The translations under genes were made by a program, and so were the position numbers. Shown here piece after piece: positions 63,960-64,000 of a stretch of DNA of 64,000 nucleotides (positions within the stretch are counted from its first letter, which is position 1; the number at the start of each line of letters is the position of its first letter). A model generated the notes under the pieces. That model made no database searches and was not told the origin of the DNA. It saw nothing but the letters and a program-made list of their open reading frames with translations. This DNA is from Marinicauda pacifica (GTDB taxonomy: Bacteria; Pseudomonadota; Alphaproteobacteria; Caulobacterales; Maricaulaceae): assembly GCF_004793635.1 (NCBI RefSeq), contig NZ_SRXV01000001.1, positions 372,501-436,500 of the forward strand, read 5' to 3'.

Positions 63960-64000
63960 ACCCCGGACATCACGGCAGGCTGCGCGGCCTCGAAACCTGG

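Overview
The window looks like chromosomal DNA of a high-GC alphaproteobacterium, most likely from the Caulobacterales/Maricaulales group (Hyphomonadaceae- or Maricaulis/Oceanicaulis-like). This is inferred from the style of the 23S and 5S rRNA genes, an initiator tRNA with the AGG/CCU anticodon stem known from alphaproteobacteria, a class I lysyl-tRNA synthetase, a perfect CtrA-type box (TTAA-N7-TTAAC), a CsgH-like curli gene, and small families typical of the group (DUF3126, DUF2256, DUF3008). No database search was run; all names come from motifs and family memory.

Layout. 1-2.1 kb: the 3' two thirds of a 23S rRNA gene, then 5S rRNA and the rrn terminator. 2.1-3.5 kb: an AT-richer accessory patch with two degenerate copies of a module (a glycine-rich protein tail plus a tiny two-helix membrane protein), then an intergenic repeat. 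3.5-9.7 kb: an HWE histidine kinase, a prolyl-hydroxylase-like dioxygenase, initiator tRNA with its own promoter and terminator, an HhH-GPD-like protein, a RhlE-type helicase and a ZIP transporter. 9.7-31.4 kb: mostly housekeeping and metabolic genes (pirin, FkbM methyltransferase, M28 peptidase, azoreductase, amidase, GST, OYE, esterase, prmA, aminopeptidase P, class I LysRS, pyrD, MATE pump), with three regulatory units in between: a CtrA-box membrane/VWA-like pair, a membrane protein plus XRE regulator, and a LexA-like S24 regulator.

31.4-45.5 kb: zinc alcohol dehydrogenase, deacetylase-fold protein, DCC/DUF2256 pair, renalase-like oxidase, two hotdog thioesterases, a degenerate receiver protein, MscS channel, ATP-dependent DNA ligase, AbgT transporter, alanine dehydrogenase with a divergent Lrp regulator, a LOV blue-light histidine kinase and queF. 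45.5-54 kb: a short curli unit (curlin-repeat protein plus CsgH-like protein), nitroreductase, a TetR-adaptor-RND efflux operon whose adaptor is broken at a G8 tract, a Nudix hydrolase and serine acetyltransferase. 54-64 kb: an AT-richer membrane ORF, an array of palindromic repeats, a tightly overlapping patatin/GFA/enoyl-CoA hydratase operon, leucine-degradation genes (mccB, a liuC-like hydratase) and a tandem pair of paralogous small membrane proteins.

Most of the window is ordinary core genome. The places that look least explained are the rrn-proximal decayed modules, the CtrA-box membrane/VWA pair, the poly-G frameshift in the efflux adaptor, the minimal curli unit with its upstream palindromes, and the tandem membrane paralogues near 62 kb.
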